Part shown: piece after piece, positions 1 through 8,443 of the stretch
Position numbering within the stretch: position 1 is the stretch's first letter
Layout: each line of letters begins with the position of its first letter
From: Pollutimonas sp963706785
GTDB lineage: Bacteria; Pseudomonadota; Gammaproteobacteria; Burkholderiales; Burkholderiaceae_B
Direction: 5' to 3'
Assembly (NCBI GenBank): GCA_963706785.1
Contig: CAVPNJ010000004.1
Coordinates: forward strand, 558,001-622,000
Length of the DNA: 64,000 bases
The notes under the pieces: model-generated
What the model saw: the letters and a program-made list of their open reading frames with translations, nothing else
What the model was told of the DNA's origin: nothing
The model's database searches: none
Position numbers and translations under genes: made by a program

Positions 1-212
1 TGCATGAGCGCTATCAGCGGCGAAATGATTATCCCAGTGCCGGGGCGAACCAAAGCCGGAATCTGATAGCAAAGCGATTTGCCGCCGCCAGTGGGCATGA
101 GCACCAGGGCGTCGCCGCCCTGGACCACATGTTCGATGATGGCCTGTTGGTCGCCGCGAAATGAATCGTAGCCAAAGACTTGCTGCAGTGTTTCGAGGGA
201 CGAAATGGTCAT
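1..212 (-). CDS. recQ: ATP-dependent DNA helicase RecQ, N-terminal part (runs off the window)
   Basis: The first 70 codons of a RecQ-family 3'-5' DNA helicase, read on the minus strand from an ATG at 212 and cut by the window edge at position 1. The translation has the RecQ motif 0 pattern FGYDSFRGDQQAII, then motif I (Walker A) MPTGGGKSLCYQIPAL and the beginning of motif Ia (ISPLIALM). RecQ unwinds DNA in recombinational repair and replication restart. The start lies only three bases after the stop of the upstream barrel-protein gene, so the two are probably co-transcribed. The identification rests on the N-terminal motifs alone, because the DEAH box, HRDC and zinc domains lie outside the window. 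Confidence 0.9.
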   Translation of the reverse strand, partial: MTISSLETLQQVFGYDSFRGDQQAIIEHVVQGGDALVLMPTGGGKSLCYQIPALVRPGTGIIISPLIALM

Positions 213-215
213 GTG

Positions 216-1367
216 CTAATTAATAGGTACTGAAAAGCGAATACCCACATCATAGTCGCCGCTTACTAGTTCACGTTCCGCCCTGAGGCCAATACGCAAA
301 TTTGGACTGTACCAAAACTGCTGGGTGAAGCCAAAACTGCGCTGAGAGTCCCCTAAGGATGATTCGGCGCTTTCGTACATGCCGGCGAGATCGCCCCACC
401 GCCCTAATGACACAGTCGCCGTCAACTGCTGCCTGACGCCACCCGCCGCTATAGCGCCATCCTGATAACGGCTAAGGTCGGTAAAGCCCGGGGTGTGCCT
501 CTCGTTAAGCCAACCCAGCTTCAAATCGTCTAGTATGTCAACCTCGTAGGCCGCCTGGTAGCGCCAGCCTTGTTCGAGACCATAACTCGCCCTTGCGACC
601 CCGGCGCTCCACGCTCCCCAACCATTTGTTTTATAGCGTCCGCCCACACCTGTCGTTATCAAATCGGGGGCTAATTCTAGTTGTGACTCGACTATGACTT
701 TAGGGTTAAGCTTGTAACGCAAGACGGTACTGCTCGCGGTAGGTCCGAAATTCAGGTCGCCCTGCTCTTGGCCTGAAGAATAATCCAGGGCTCCAACCGA
801 CATTGAGTATTGCCAAGCGTGATCGCCTTCGGACCTGGCTCCCGAAGACTGCGAGATGCTGATGCCGCCCATTCGTGCCGAATTCGCCCATGCGGGGACT
901 GCAATTTCATTGCTTCCCAGACTGACACCCAGCCCTCGTTCGCCGGTATACCGCCAGTTGCTTGATCCGCGTGCCCACGGATCGCTAGACCCTGTTGCCG
1001 TGCCTAGCGAGGGAAGCCGCGTACGCCACGAACCGCGCTTGCCCCTGAGGCCCGGAGAGGACGCCGAAAGCTTTTGCTTATGCCATTTCTGGAAATCGAT
1101 TTCATCCCAAGAGACGTCCACGTTGCCTCCCCAAATATCATGCTCGGCACTTGGCAATACTTCGAGCATTGATCCTTCAGGAACAGGGTCCGGCAATGGA
1201 ACGGGTGGGTCGACAGAAATCTGCTGAACCGGATACAAACGGACCGGCGAGAGATCACGGAGATCGGCTGCGGAACTGGCGTGGCCCCCTATGGCCTGCA
1301 GGCAAGCCAGCGAGATGCCGCATGCAAGAGCCTTCAGTGAAATTGAAAATGATCGAAAAAAATTCAT
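216..1367 (-). CDS. Predicted secreted outer-membrane beta-barrel protein, usher-like
   Basis: A 383-residue protein if translation starts at the ATG at 1367. A TTG 15 codons upstream (1412) also opens the frame, but the ATG places a standard signal peptide (MNFFRSFSISLKALACGISL, then a cleavage region near AIGGHASSA) at the very start. After a proline-rich linker, about residues 95-383 alternate polar and hydrophobic residues with many Gly, Tyr and Trp, as in transmembrane beta strands. The pattern VLRYKLNPKVIVESQLELAP followed by GVGGRY resembles strands of fimbrial usher barrels. At this length it lacks the plug and periplasmic domains of a full usher (about 800 residues). Its role is unknown; transcription probably continues into recQ. 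Confidence 0.6.
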   Translation of the reverse strand: MNFFRSFSISLKALACGISLACLQAIGGHASSAADLRDLSPVRLYPVQQISVDPPVPLPDPVPEGSMLEVLPSAEHDIWGGNVDVSWDEIDFQKWHKQKLSASSPGLRGKRGSWRTRLPSLGTATGSSDPWARGSSNWRYTGERGLGVSLGSNEIAVPAWANSARMGGISISQSSGARSEGDHAWQYSMSVGALDYSSGQEQGDLNFGPTASSTVLRYKLNPKVIVESQLELAPDLITTGVGGRYKTNGWGAWSAGVARASYGLEQGWRYQAAYEVDILDDLKLGWLNERHTPGFTDLSRYQDGAIAAGGVRQQLTATVSLGRWGDLAGMYESAESSLGDSQRSFGFTQQFWYSPNLRIGLRAERELVSGDYDVGIRFSVPIN

Positions 1368-1416
1368 TGCAAGCAGACAGCCGTCCCTAAATCGAGTCGG
1401 GAACGAATGCAAATAT

Positions 1417-3207
1417 TCATTTAAGCGGACGACGCAGCACCTTCAAGTCGAGCATCGCTTCGCCGCTGGCGTCCAAGGACTTTTTCAGGGCGCTGTACTT
1501 TTCCAGCAACGCTGACTTGTACACAACCCCAAGCAGCTTCGGATGCACATCGTGGTTTACCACCGGCAGCCGCTCGCCCTGAAACTGTAAGAAGTAATCC
1601 TGCGCTTGATCCAGGGTCATGTCCGGATTCAGCGTCTTGACGAAACCGCGACGCAGAACGTCTCCGGCGCGCTTATGCTGCAATTCGCTTTGGCTCAACA
1701 ATAAACTGGTCAGGTCCTGCTGGGCAATGACGCCCTGGTAAACGTTGTTGTCATCCACCACATATAAGTACTTGACAGGATAGTCCAGAAACAGTTGCAA
1801 TGCGTCGGTAACCGGAGCGGTGGTATGCACCACCGTGTCGGCGGGCCGCAGCAGTTCTATGAGCCGCGTTTGCCGCAAACTTTGACGAAGCTGAAGGTCC
1901 CTGTCGCGCACCACCGTTACGTCATACATGGCCACTTGCGCAACCGCCCGAGACACAAAGTATGCCACGACGCAGGCCGGTACAAGAGGCAGCACAATCG
2001 GATAAGCAAGCGTCATTTCGAAGATCATCAGTATCGCCATGAACGGGGCGCTGGTCGCCGCACCGAGAAAGCTTCCCATACCGACCAGGGTAAACATATA
2101 GATCGGGACAGACATAGCGGGCCAAAAAAAAGCGATTACTTGTCCGAACAAGGTACCGATTGCGGCTCCTACGAAAAGAGCGGGTGTGAATACCCCCCCG
2201 ACGGCACCGGAACCAACGGTCAAGGCGGTGGCAAGTACCTTGCACATAAGGACACCGACCACGGCATACCAAGCCCATTGTGCATGAAGCAATGAATTTA
2301 CTACGCTATAGCCATTACCGGCCACTCGAGGCATGACGATCAGCAGAATCCCAAGCAAAAATCCGCCCATCGCCAACCGAGCAGGCAAGGGTAAGCCAGT
2401 GCTTTTGAACCGATTACGCGAGAAATCGAGAAACTTCAAGAACAACGGAGCAGAAAGGCCTGACACGATACCGAGCACTATAAAGGGCAGTACCTCGATT
2501 CCGGGAATGTCGGGCATGCCGGCCATTGGGTAGATGGTTTGATAGTGTCCGCTCATGCGCATGACGATATTGGCCGATGCCGCGGCTACCAGCAGAGGAC
2601 CGAAACTTTGCATGCTCATGGTGCCCAGTACAATTTCAGCCACGAACAGGGCTCCTGCGACCGGAGCGCCGTAGGCCGCGGCCACACCCGCCGCCGCGCC
2701 GCAGGCCACTAACAGCCGAAGCCGTGTTGTGCTGAACTTCATAAAGCGGCCCACGGCGGATGCGCCGAGCGCGCCTAGGTGAACCATCGCGCCTTCGCGT
2801 CCGATCGAGCCACCCGATGCCACAGTACACAAAGAGGACAAAGAGCGAAGCAAGCCCTGACTTATCGACAAACGACCATCACCAATAGCGACCGCCTCCA
2901 TGTAGTCGGCATTGGCCTCCGTTTTTGTTTTAGCCGCCATCCATAGCAGAGTTCCCGCGATAAGTCCCCCAAAAGTGGGAAACAGCAAACGACCGTACCA
3001 CGGGAGTCCCTCGGTGACGCCCACGATCGAGCCGCTTTGGCCGGTGACTAGCTGCTGGATAATGCGCATGCCTTCATGAAAGCCGATGGTGGCAAATGCC
3101 CCCAGCCCGCCCATTATCACTGCCCAGCCCAGCATGGCAGGCAGGCCGGAAAGCCATAAATAATCTGCCAGCCGTTGACGCAACGTTTGTACCGTATTCC
3201 CAGCCAT
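1417..3207 (-). CDS. ClC-family chloride channel/transporter with C-terminal CBS domains
   Basis: A 596-residue inner-membrane protein of the ClC anion channel/antiporter family. About ten hydrophobic helices fill residues 20-430; a CBS-domain pair fills roughly 450-575 (VTDALQLFLDYPVKYLYVVD, then TLDQAQDYFLQFQGERLPVV). The anion-filter motif GREGP reads GREGAM with the gating glutamate kept, and GxFxP reads GVFTP. The GSGIP motif reads GDGRLS, so the central serine is an aspartate. The segment aligned with the proton-path EE pair of E. coli ClcA reads FVAEIVLG, with the second glutamate apparently replaced by isoleucine. ClcB-type sequences are the nearest match I recognise. It is divergent from the two-component genes at 3315, sharing a 107-bp gap. 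Confidence 0.88.
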   Translation of the reverse strand: MAGNTVQTLRQRLADYLWLSGLPAMLGWAVIMGGLGAFATIGFHEGMRIIQQLVTGQSGSIVGVTEGLPWYGRLLFPTFGGLIAGTLLWMAAKTKTEANADYMEAVAIGDGRLSISQGLLRSLSSLCTVASGGSIGREGAMVHLGALGASAVGRFMKFSTTRLRLLVACGAAAGVAAAYGAPVAGALFVAEIVLGTMSMQSFGPLLVAAASANIVMRMSGHYQTIYPMAGMPDIPGIEVLPFIVLGIVSGLSAPLFLKFLDFSRNRFKSTGLPLPARLAMGGFLLGILLIVMPRVAGNGYSVVNSLLHAQWAWYAVVGVLMCKVLATALTVGSGAVGGVFTPALFVGAAIGTLFGQVIAFFWPAMSVPIYMFTLVGMGSFLGAATSAPFMAILMIFEMTLAYPIVLPLVPACVVAYFVSRAVAQVAMYDVTVVRDRDLQLRQSLRQTRLIELLRPADTVVHTTAPVTDALQLFLDYPVKYLYVVDDNNVYQGVIAQQDLTSLLLSQSELQHKRAGDVLRRGFVKTLNPDMTLDQAQDYFLQFQGERLPVVNHDVHPKLLGVVYKSALLEKYSALKKSLDASGEAMLDLKVLRRPLK

Positions 3208-3314
3208 GTAACCCCTGCACTAAATCAACGAAAAATGTCCGGTAAACCTTATAGCCATTTCAATCCATTTCCGTGCGCTTGCCAGACAGGAGCTCAGGGG
3301 GCACACTTTAGCCT

Positions 3315-4016
3315 ATGGAAAATCCCCTCGTAAAAGTACTGGTCGTCGACGATGATCCCGCCTTGCGGCAGTTGCTGGCCGACTACCTTAATCGGCATAA
3401 TTACGACACGCTTCTCGCTCCCGACGCCAGCGACCTTGCGTCGCGCATCCAGCGATATTCACCCGACCTTATCGTGCTTGACCGCATGATGCCAGATGGC
3501 GATGGCGCTGAAGCATGCCGCCGACTGCGCCAGCAAGGAGAAGACATCCCCGTCATTTTACTCACTGCGCGCGATGAGACTGTGGATCGCGTTATCGGAC
3601 TGGAAGCCGGGGCCGACGACTACCTGGGCAAACCGTTCGATCCGCGCGAACTACTTGCGCGCATCGAGGCAGTGCTACGCCGAAAGAAAGGCGCTTCGGC
3701 CCTGAACAAAGACAAACCCGTGGCCTTCGGGCCTTTTGTCTTCGACCCCAGTACACGCCAACTTAGCAAGGATAGCGACATCATCAAGCTGACCGGAGGC
3801 GAAGTCAATTTACTTGAAGCACTGGTCAATAATCCCGGCAAGCCGCTGTCGCGTGACCGCTTGCTGGCGCTGGCGCGCGACGACGACGAAGGCGAACGCA
3901 ACGACCGCGCTATCGATATCGCTATCTTGCGCTTGCGGCGTGCGATCGAAGATGACCCCAAACAGCCACGCTGGATACAAACCGTATGGGGAGTCGGGTA
4001 TCGTTTTTCGCCCTGA
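3315..4016 (+). CDS. ompR: OmpR-family response regulator
   Basis: A 233-residue response regulator. The receiver domain (1-120) shows the acidic pocket VVDDDP, the phospho-acceptor Asp in LIVLDRMMPDGDG, the switch residue in LLTARDE and the Lys of LGKPFDP. The C-terminal winged helix (about 135-232) ends in the typical IDIAILRLRRAIEDDP and VWGVGYRF motifs. Length and sequence match OmpR proteins of betaproteobacteria. The kinase gene starts four bases after the stop, so the pair is one operon. By family it would control envelope or osmotic-response genes; the targets cannot be read from this window. An out-of-frame reading that joins the end of this gene to the kinase is an artefact of overlapping frames. 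Confidence 0.9.
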   Translation: MENPLVKVLVVDDDPALRQLLADYLNRHNYDTLLAPDASDLASRIQRYSPDLIVLDRMMPDGDGAEACRRLRQQGEDIPVILLTARDETVDRVIGLEAGADDYLGKPFDPRELLARIEAVLRRKKGASALNKDKPVAFGPFVFDPSTRQLSKDSDIIKLTGGEVNLLEALVNNPGKPLSRDRLLALARDDDEGERNDRAIDIAILRLRRAIEDDPKQPRWIQTVWGVGYRFSP

Positions 4017-4020
4017 ACCC

Positions 4021-5427
4021 ATGAAGCTGAATTCGTTATTGCCCAAATCCCTGCGCGCGCGCATGGTATTGCTGACACTGGGCACCATATTGCTGGTCCA
4101 GGCCGCCACCTTTGCGACCGTTTCTTATTACCGCAAACAGTTCACCGAAGAAGTCGCTGTAGAGTTCACCGCGACCACCATACGCACACTGCGAGCCGCA
4201 CTATCGGAAATCCCCGCCGAGCGACGACCCGACTTTGTGCGCAGCGCCTCACAAAACCAATGGCGCCTCTGGTCGCGCAGCCTTCCATCGGACGCCAGCC
4301 TGGAAAATCGCCGCCCTCCGCCCAGTGAAAGTCACCGTGCGCATCGTCCACCGCCGCCAAGAAACGACATACGAAACAACTTGCGCACCTTCGTGCAAGC
4401 ACTGAACAAGCGACTTAGCGATGACACCCGTGTAGCCTTGTCGCGCGGACCGGAGCCCCGGCTTTACATATCGCTGCTGCCCGAATTCGGCCTCGAAGAC
4501 ACCGGCTACAACCGCGAATGGTTGGTCATTCCTCTGGATCGAATCGCCCCGCCCGTTGCAACTCCCGTGATCATCGTCTGGTTGACCGGCATGGGGCTCT
4601 TCCTACTGCTGTCAGCCGCCTTTTCTTGGCACATCACCCGCCCACTCACCAGGCTGGCCAAGGCCGCCGACCAAATGGCCGCCGGACAACCACAGCGCGT
4701 GATCCCCTCGGGTCCGCGCGAAACCCGTATCCTTGGCGAACGCTTTAACGCGATGCTCGATACCCTGGCCGAATCCAACACGGTGCAGCGAACCTTGCTT
4801 GCCGGTCTGCCCCACGACCTGAAAGGTCCCCTTTCCCGAATGTGGCTGCGCATCGAAATGGTCGACGACCCCACGTTCAAAGAAGGCATGCGCAAAGACG
4901 TGCAAGACATGCAGCGCATGGTCAACCAGTTCATAGGATTCGTACGCGGCTCGGACCCGGGCTCATACCAGTTCGCCCCCCTGGTGTTGAACGCATGGCT
5001 CGAAGAACAAGTTTCAGCGTGGGAAAGCACCGGCAGTCCGGTAAGACTGGTCCGGCTGCACAGCACGCCCTTGAAGCTGGATGCTGACAAAATTGCCTTG
5101 GGGCGTCTGCTCGACAACCTGATCACCAATGCAATGAATCACGGTAAGCCACCGGTGGAAATAGCACTGGACACCGCGAACGGTCAGGCACGAATCACCG
5201 TATCGGACCATGGTCCCGGAATTTCCGCAGAACGTCGCATTGAAGCGCTACGCCCCTTCTCGCGACTGGACGATGCCCGCACCCTTACCGGCTCGGTGGG
5301 CCTGGGACTGGCGTTGGCCGAAGCCATAGTCAAAGCCCACAATGGCAGCCTGATACTCGGCACAGCCCCAGGCGGCGGCCTAGAAGTAAGCGTCTTACTG
5401 CCTCTACCGACCGCCACGAATGCATAA
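4021..5427 (+). CDS. envZ: EnvZ-like sensor histidine kinase
   Basis: A 468-residue inner-membrane sensor kinase starting at the ATG at 4021 (MKLNSLLPKSLRARMVLLTL), directly after ompR. The frame is open further upstream, but that part overlaps ompR out of frame. Order: transmembrane helix 1 (about 15-35), a periplasmic region of about 140 residues with a proline/arginine-rich stretch, helix 2 (about 185-205), a HAMP domain, the H box LAGLPHDLKGPLSRMW with the phospho-accepting His, an N box LLDNLITNAMNHG and G boxes VSDHGPGIS and GSVGLGLALAEA. It should phosphorylate and dephosphorylate the neighbouring OmpR-type regulator. The LPHDLKGPLSR form of the H box is typical of EnvZ proteins, including HD instead of HE. 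Confidence 0.9.
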   Translation: MKLNSLLPKSLRARMVLLTLGTILLVQAATFATVSYYRKQFTEEVAVEFTATTIRTLRAALSEIPAERRPDFVRSASQNQWRLWSRSLPSDASLENRRPPPSESHRAHRPPPPRNDIRNNLRTFVQALNKRLSDDTRVALSRGPEPRLYISLLPEFGLEDTGYNREWLVIPLDRIAPPVATPVIIVWLTGMGLFLLLSAAFSWHITRPLTRLAKAADQMAAGQPQRVIPSGPRETRILGERFNAMLDTLAESNTVQRTLLAGLPHDLKGPLSRMWLRIEMVDDPTFKEGMRKDVQDMQRMVNQFIGFVRGSDPGSYQFAPLVLNAWLEEQVSAWESTGSPVRLVRLHSTPLKLDADKIALGRLLDNLITNAMNHGKPPVEIALDTANGQARITVSDHGPGISAERRIEALRPFSRLDDARTLTGSVGLGLALAEAIVKAHNGSLILGTAPGGGLEVSVLLPLPTATNA

Positions 5428-5550
5428 CGGCATGACGATACGACCGTTACTCCATATCGACATCGGCGTAATACCTTACCCAGGACTCACTATCCAAGTT
5501 CCACCAAACGTAACCACGCAATAACCACGCCGTCAGTTCAAAGCCATTGA

Positions 5551-5774
5551 GAAGGCTGGGTGGCTGGGCCTGGCCAAGCGAGTTCGGTAGCGCCGGACAT
5601 ACCACCCGGAATGGGGAGGCAAGAGCGCGCATGTCCGAGCGCGGCGATTAAGGACAATCCGGGGGATTGTCCTTCGCGCGAGTTCGCGCTCGCCCCAGGC
5701 CGGGCGGTAGGTTCGGGCAGTCCCGGCAGGGACCGCGGACGGCGAGTCTGGCCAGGTCCAGCCACCCAGCCTTC
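5551..5774. repeat. 224-bp imperfect long palindrome, copy A
   Basis: The outer arms 5551-5576 and 5749-5774 are reverse complements in 25 of 26 positions. Near the centre is a perfect 11-bp hairpin, AAGGACAATCC (5650-5660) against GGATTGTCCTT (5664-5674), with a GGG loop. The rest is GC-rich with partly pairing blocks. The inner right side (GAGTTCGCG then GCCCC and GGGCAG motifs) resembles copy B at 39617-41049, so these are members of a dispersed family. It occupies the 507-bp gene-free gap between envZ and cydB. The remainder of that gap (5428-5550, 5775-5934) shows no gene, only a run of nine G at 5796-5804. Reading frames crossing the palindrome are by-products of its symmetry. Confidence 0.85.
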
Positions 5775-5934
5775 GCGTCACGCCCCTAAAAATAAGGGGG
5801 GGGGAATATCAGAACTCGTAACACTACCCAACGCCATGCTCTACAGGCAATCGGCGATTCAAATCATCGGCCAATGTTCAGCATCGTCTACAGCAATAGC
5901 AGCATCAACCTTGGCAGATCTTCCGGACAGTCTC

Positions 5935-6996
5935 CTACGACGCCGACCGATCTTTGAAAGCCGGCGGCTTGGGCGCAATCGACAGGCCGAACATGCGCCA
6001 ATACACCCATATATTGAAGATCAATGCCACCGGCAAAGCCACAACCGTGGCCGCCAAAATCAAACGTAAAGAATCCACCGACGCCGCAGCATCCCAGATC
6101 GTTATGTCGTCCAGAATCAAATAAGGGAAAAAACTATAGCCTAGCCCGCCCAATGTGATTAGAAAAATAACTAACGTCATCACGAACGGTAAAGCGGTGG
6201 TCCGGTAACTGCTATTGATCATGCGTTGAAAGCACATTTCGATAGAGACGAAACTTGCCAGCACACAAATCCACAACGACACTACAACAGGCCAATGAGG
6301 ACCGTCGCTCCATTTCAAAAAGATTCCCGCATTCGCGAACGCGAGAACCACTGACACGCCCACAGCCCCCGCTGCCGCCCACCGCACAGCACGCCTGCCC
6401 CACATGACCGCTCGGGCGCGAAGCTCGCCTGCCTCGCGCATGATCAGCCACGAGGCGCCCAGCAGACAATATGCAGAGATCGCGCAAAAACCCAGAAACA
6501 GAGAAAACCACAAATAACCCGACCGCGTCTGATATGTGACCACAATTTGAGCCAGCAAAAGGCCGTGCGCAGCGGCCGTAATGAACGAGCCTATCGCAAA
6601 ACCCAAGAGCCAGCGCGCTTGCAGTTCTTGCGGTGCCCGTAGTCGCAGCTCGAACGAAATCGAACGCAACAGTACACCCAGCGCCAATACGCACAATGGC
6701 AAATATAGTTCGCCCATTACGCTACCCCAGGCATGTGGGAAAGCGGCGACAAATAGGCCCATACCCAAGAAGAGCCAGAACTCGTTGGCATCGCGCCAGG
6801 GGCTCAATAGAGACAGCATGCGCGGGCGTAAGTCTGCCGGGGCGAACAAAGCAAGACAGCCCACGCCAATATCGAATCCATCCAGTATCGTACCGGCCAC
6901 GATAATGGCAAACAGCAGGGCCATGAACACCAACGGCATCCAGAAGCCTGGATCCTGCGCGCTCATCCCCAAGGAAACCGCAAATGAATCGATCAC
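5935..6996 (-). CDS. cydB: Cytochrome bd-type oxidase subunit II (CydB-like)
   Basis: A 353-residue polytopic membrane protein with about nine helices. It keeps the CydB hallmark ILDGFDIGVG, containing the conserved Asp (E. coli TDGFDMGVG), and SPWRDANEFWL, matching the PHWDGNQVWL region. The C terminus IWVYWRMFG matches the end of known CydB proteins. With CydA it would form the quinol oxidase core in the inner membrane. Its ATG overlaps the stop of the upstream cydA by four bases (ATGA), so the two are translationally coupled. The family call is clear. Whether the pair is a working oxidase depends on the unusual CydA partner. Confidence 0.85.
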   Translation of the reverse strand: MIDSFAVSLGMSAQDPGFWMPLVFMALLFAIIVAGTILDGFDIGVGCLALFAPADLRPRMLSLLSPWRDANEFWLFLGMGLFVAAFPHAWGSVMGELYLPLCVLALGVLLRSISFELRLRAPQELQARWLLGFAIGSFITAAAHGLLLAQIVVTYQTRSGYLWFSLFLGFCAISAYCLLGASWLIMREAGELRARAVMWGRRAVRWAAAGAVGVSVVLAFANAGIFLKWSDGPHWPVVVSLWICVLASFVSIEMCFQRMINSSYRTTALPFVMTLVIFLITLGGLGYSFFPYLILDDITIWDAAASVDSLRLILAATVVALPVALIFNIWVYWRMFGLSIAPKPPAFKDRSAS

Positions 6997-8333
6997 GCCC
7001 GTCCCCTTCTTCTTGCTATCGGCACGACCCCATAGCGAGCGATATGACGCAAAAGCTGGAAAAAACCGGCTAGAAACACGGCATAGAACATGACATAAGC
7101 CACATATCCGCCCATGAGAATGTCGAAAGAAGTGTCACTTGCAATCTCACTTACGGTAATAGTGCCCGTGACCGCATAGGGGAACGAGCCAAACAGCAAA
7201 TAAGCCAGCCCCGCCAACAGCAGTACCCAGCCTGAAAAGGTCATTCCTGAAAGCACATGCCGCCATCCGCGCGATAAGGCAGCCGGGTCGTAATCAATTC
7301 GCCGGGCCCGCCATAGCGTCACTGCAGCGACCAGTGCCATCATGCATGCCGCCAACAAGGCAATGCGAAAAGACCAGAACGTCAGGCCCACCGGCGGCGT
7401 CATACCGGAAAAATGATCCAAACCGCGAAAATTGCCACCTATCTCGCGGCCCAGCCACATGCCGCCCGCATCGTGCAAAACCCAGGCGGCGCGATTGGCT
7501 GCTGCCCGGACGTCTGGCAAGCCAAACAACACCAGGTCGGGTTGCGGGCTGCTATTCCAATACGCCGCTGCCGCCGCCGCTTTGGCGGGTTGATACTGTG
7601 CCGTCATCTGGCCGGCCCCAGCGCCTACGAATATCAGCAGGACAATAGCGACACCGGCCACACACACAGCGGTCTTGAATACCACTGGACCGCTGACGTC
7701 TACCGGCCGGCGCAATGTCTGACCCGCGACGACGCCTAACATCAGAAATGCCACAGTCAGGGCGCTAGTAAGCACGAACAGCCCAGCGTACCAGGGTAGA
7801 GCAGGATTAAGCAGCACCGCCCACCAATCCAGTACGTGATATTGCCCGTCTACCCAGCTGACCCCGGCAGGGACGTGCATCCAGGACAATAGCACCAGCA
7901 ACCAGAACGACGAGACCAGCACACCAATCGCAACCATAAACACCAGGACTGCATGCACCTTGTCTGATACGTAGCGCTGCCCAAACAACATTGCGCCCAG
8001 AAAACACGACTTAAAGATGAAAGCCGACAAAATAGCGGCTGCCAGAAGTGGTCCTGCCACATCGCCGATTTTTTCCATCAAGGATGGCCAGAGACTTCCG
8101 AACTGGACTAGTACCGGCATGCTTGAGGCAAAGCTTAGAATAAAAGCCAGCGCAAATACCCGCACCCAGAAACGATAAGCTTCTGTCCACGGCGCCGAAA
8201 CGGGACCCAGCGAACGAAGCTTGAAGTACAGCAACACCCACGCCAAACCGAGCTCTATGACAAGAAACAGCAACATAAAGCCCAGGCTGGAGAAGAACTG
8301 GATTTGAGATAACCACAAGGTCGAGTACGTCAT
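6993..8333 (-). CDS. cydA: Cytochrome bd oxidase subunit I homologue lacking the canonical haem ligands
   Basis: 446 residues from the ATG at 8333; an 18-codon upstream extension has no better start. The CydA fold is visible: LSQIQF at residues 8-13 aligns with E. coli LSRLQF, GQRYVSDKVHAV with the helix 3-4 region, LNPALPWYAGLF with the LNP segment, and FWSFRIALLA with FWSFRIM. At the aligned positions, however, haem b595 ligand His19 is Met20, haem b558 ligands His186 and Met393 are Leu and Ala, and Glu99 and Glu107 are Ala and Lys. The Q-loop is short, as in CIO-type enzymes. So this is a CydA homologue that probably does not bind haem in the usual way. It overlaps cydB and is divergent from glnS. 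Confidence 0.82.
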   Translation of the reverse strand: MTYSTLWLSQIQFFSSLGFMLLFLVIELGLAWVLLYFKLRSLGPVSAPWTEAYRFWVRVFALAFILSFASSMPVLVQFGSLWPSLMEKIGDVAGPLLAAAILSAFIFKSCFLGAMLFGQRYVSDKVHAVLVFMVAIGVLVSSFWLLVLLSWMHVPAGVSWVDGQYHVLDWWAVLLNPALPWYAGLFVLTSALTVAFLMLGVVAGQTLRRPVDVSGPVVFKTAVCVAGVAIVLLIFVGAGAGQMTAQYQPAKAAAAAAYWNSSPQPDLVLFGLPDVRAAANRAAWVLHDAGGMWLGREIGGNFRGLDHFSGMTPPVGLTFWSFRIALLAACMMALVAAVTLWRARRIDYDPAALSRGWRHVLSGMTFSGWVLLLAGLAYLLFGSFPYAVTGTITVSEIASDTSFDILMGGYVAYVMFYAVFLAGFFQLLRHIARYGVVPIARRRGRA

Positions 8334-8443
8334 AATGAGCGCTAGTTTAGAGCGACTTCTCGATTTGCGACTACCGCGGTCAAGCAAATAACCCTGAACG
8401 TGGCAAAATGCTTACTTCTCCGCCATTTGATTGCTAATTCTGT

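Noticed and set aside
3814..4020. N-terminal extension of the sensor kinase back into ompR
   Set aside because: The extension overlaps ompR in another frame. The ATG at 4021 starts directly before the first membrane helix.
5538..6069. Protein-coding frames across palindrome A (both strands)
   Set aside because: Both strands are open because the DNA is nearly self-complementary and GC-rich. There are no start signals or recognisable protein sequence.
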